This document shows positions 28,650 through 29,028 of a DNA stretch of 29,028 nt, in pieces. The translations under genes were made by a program, and so were the position numbers. Source of the stretch: Chara braunii (Eukaryota > Streptophyta > Charophyceae > Charales > Characeae); the NCBI GenBank assembly GCA_003427395.1, contig BFEA01000007.1, forward strand, positions 1,163,276 to 1,192,303. Direction: 5' to 3'. The stretch's first letter is position 1. Each line of letters opens with the position of its first letter. The notes under the pieces are model-generated. The model was not told the DNA's origin. It searched no databases and worked only from the letters and a program-made list of their open reading frames with translations.

Positions 28650-29028
28650 CCCCTATTCGATGGTTTGGGTCATGAACCCTTTGACCCTTGTTGAAGGCAG
28701 ACTGTCCCCAAGAGGAACATAGCAGCGGGCAGCAACCCTGTGAAGCACCAGGCGATACAGTAGAGGCAACACGGCTACACAACGCCAAAGCGATTGCAAG
28801 GAACGACATGGCACGCAGCGAGGCAGCCGTGTAGTGAAGCACAAGGCAACACAAGCAAGGCAACAACACTGCAGGGGATGACAGAGTGAGTGAACCAGCA
28901 GTTGGGCAACCATGGAGCGGAGCACAAGGCACCAGCAACAAGGCAACCAACCTACATGGCACACAAGCACGGAAGGCACGGCCAACGGATGAGCAGCACG
29001 GCAGCGGAGCAGCGAAGCGCAAGGCAAC
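28650..29028. repeat. Low-complexity AAGGCAAC-rich sequence
   Basis: The words AAGGCAAC, GGCAACA and GCACAAGGC recur irregularly on the plus strand, as they do at 28,130-28,560 on the other side of the ribozyme. The composition keeps one minus-strand frame open for 265 codons (28,225-29,022), but it is Cys/Leu/Pro/Ser low complexity and spans the ribozyme, so I do not call it a gene. Confidence 0.5.

Noticed and set aside
28225-29022. 265-codon minus-strand ORF
   Set aside because: Cys/Leu/Pro/Ser low complexity from an AAGGCAAC-rich sequence; it contains the ribozyme and shows no domain. It is open because of composition.

Overview
The window looks like repeat-dense nuclear DNA from a plant-lineage eukaryote. 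Supporting signs are a TGGTATCAGAGC primer-binding site of the plant initiator-Met-tRNA type, a decayed chloroplast atpH fragment, a PIF/Harbinger transposase and long (AAC)n/(CT)n/(GT)n tracts. A charophyte alga such as Chara is my best guess, but this is inference. No intact ordinary host gene is recognisable.

Layout. 1-1.4 kb: Asn/Asp-rich tandem-repeat ORF and an adjacent broken hypothetical ORF, both minus strand. 1.4-2.8 kb: no clear gene, then a minisatellite. 2.8-4.15 kb: two pieces of one LTR family placed back to back in opposite orientation. 4.4-12.66 kb: body of a decayed Ty3/gypsy-type retrotransposon on the minus strand. In its own sense the order is PBS, Gag, CCHC-like knuckle, protease, RT, RNase H, a PHD-type zinc finger, HHCC zinc finger, integrase, then two extra ORFs of unknown function. 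Its 5' LTR is 12,659-15,025; a 517-bp piece of a near-matching LTR lies at 3,631-4,147. 15.0-15.75 kb: another LTR scrap interrupted by plastid atpH DNA. 15.75-18.1 kb: no gene, but several A-tailed retroposon 3' ends. 18.12-23.23 kb: three more LTR copies in tandem. 23.9-25.0 kb: broken PIF/Harbinger transposase. 25.7-26.35 kb: long imperfect inverted repeat. 26.5-27.1 kb: hydrophobic ORF fragments. 27.2-28.65 kb: two hammerhead-ribozyme motifs on the minus strand, one complete.

The most notable items are: (1) a complete type III hammerhead ribozyme at 28,586-28,641 and a degenerate relative 1.3 kb away; (2) a PHD-like C4HC3 finger built into the pol region of the retrotransposon, plus extra ORFs downstream of integrase, the first starting in an ATGA overlap with the integrase stop; (3) a conserved MYB-like/E2F-like promoter module and TATA box in all four long LTR copies; (4) an assembly error, a Nextera mate-pair junction adapter at 5,073-5,110 flanked by an exact 176-bp duplication; (5) an atpH insertion inside an LTR with a CGA-to-TGA-type stop.

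The retrotransposon and the transposase carry recognisable catalytic motifs but are interrupted by stops and frameshifts. Neither should be able to make a full protein from this copy without recoding. Identities are from reading and hand alignment only.
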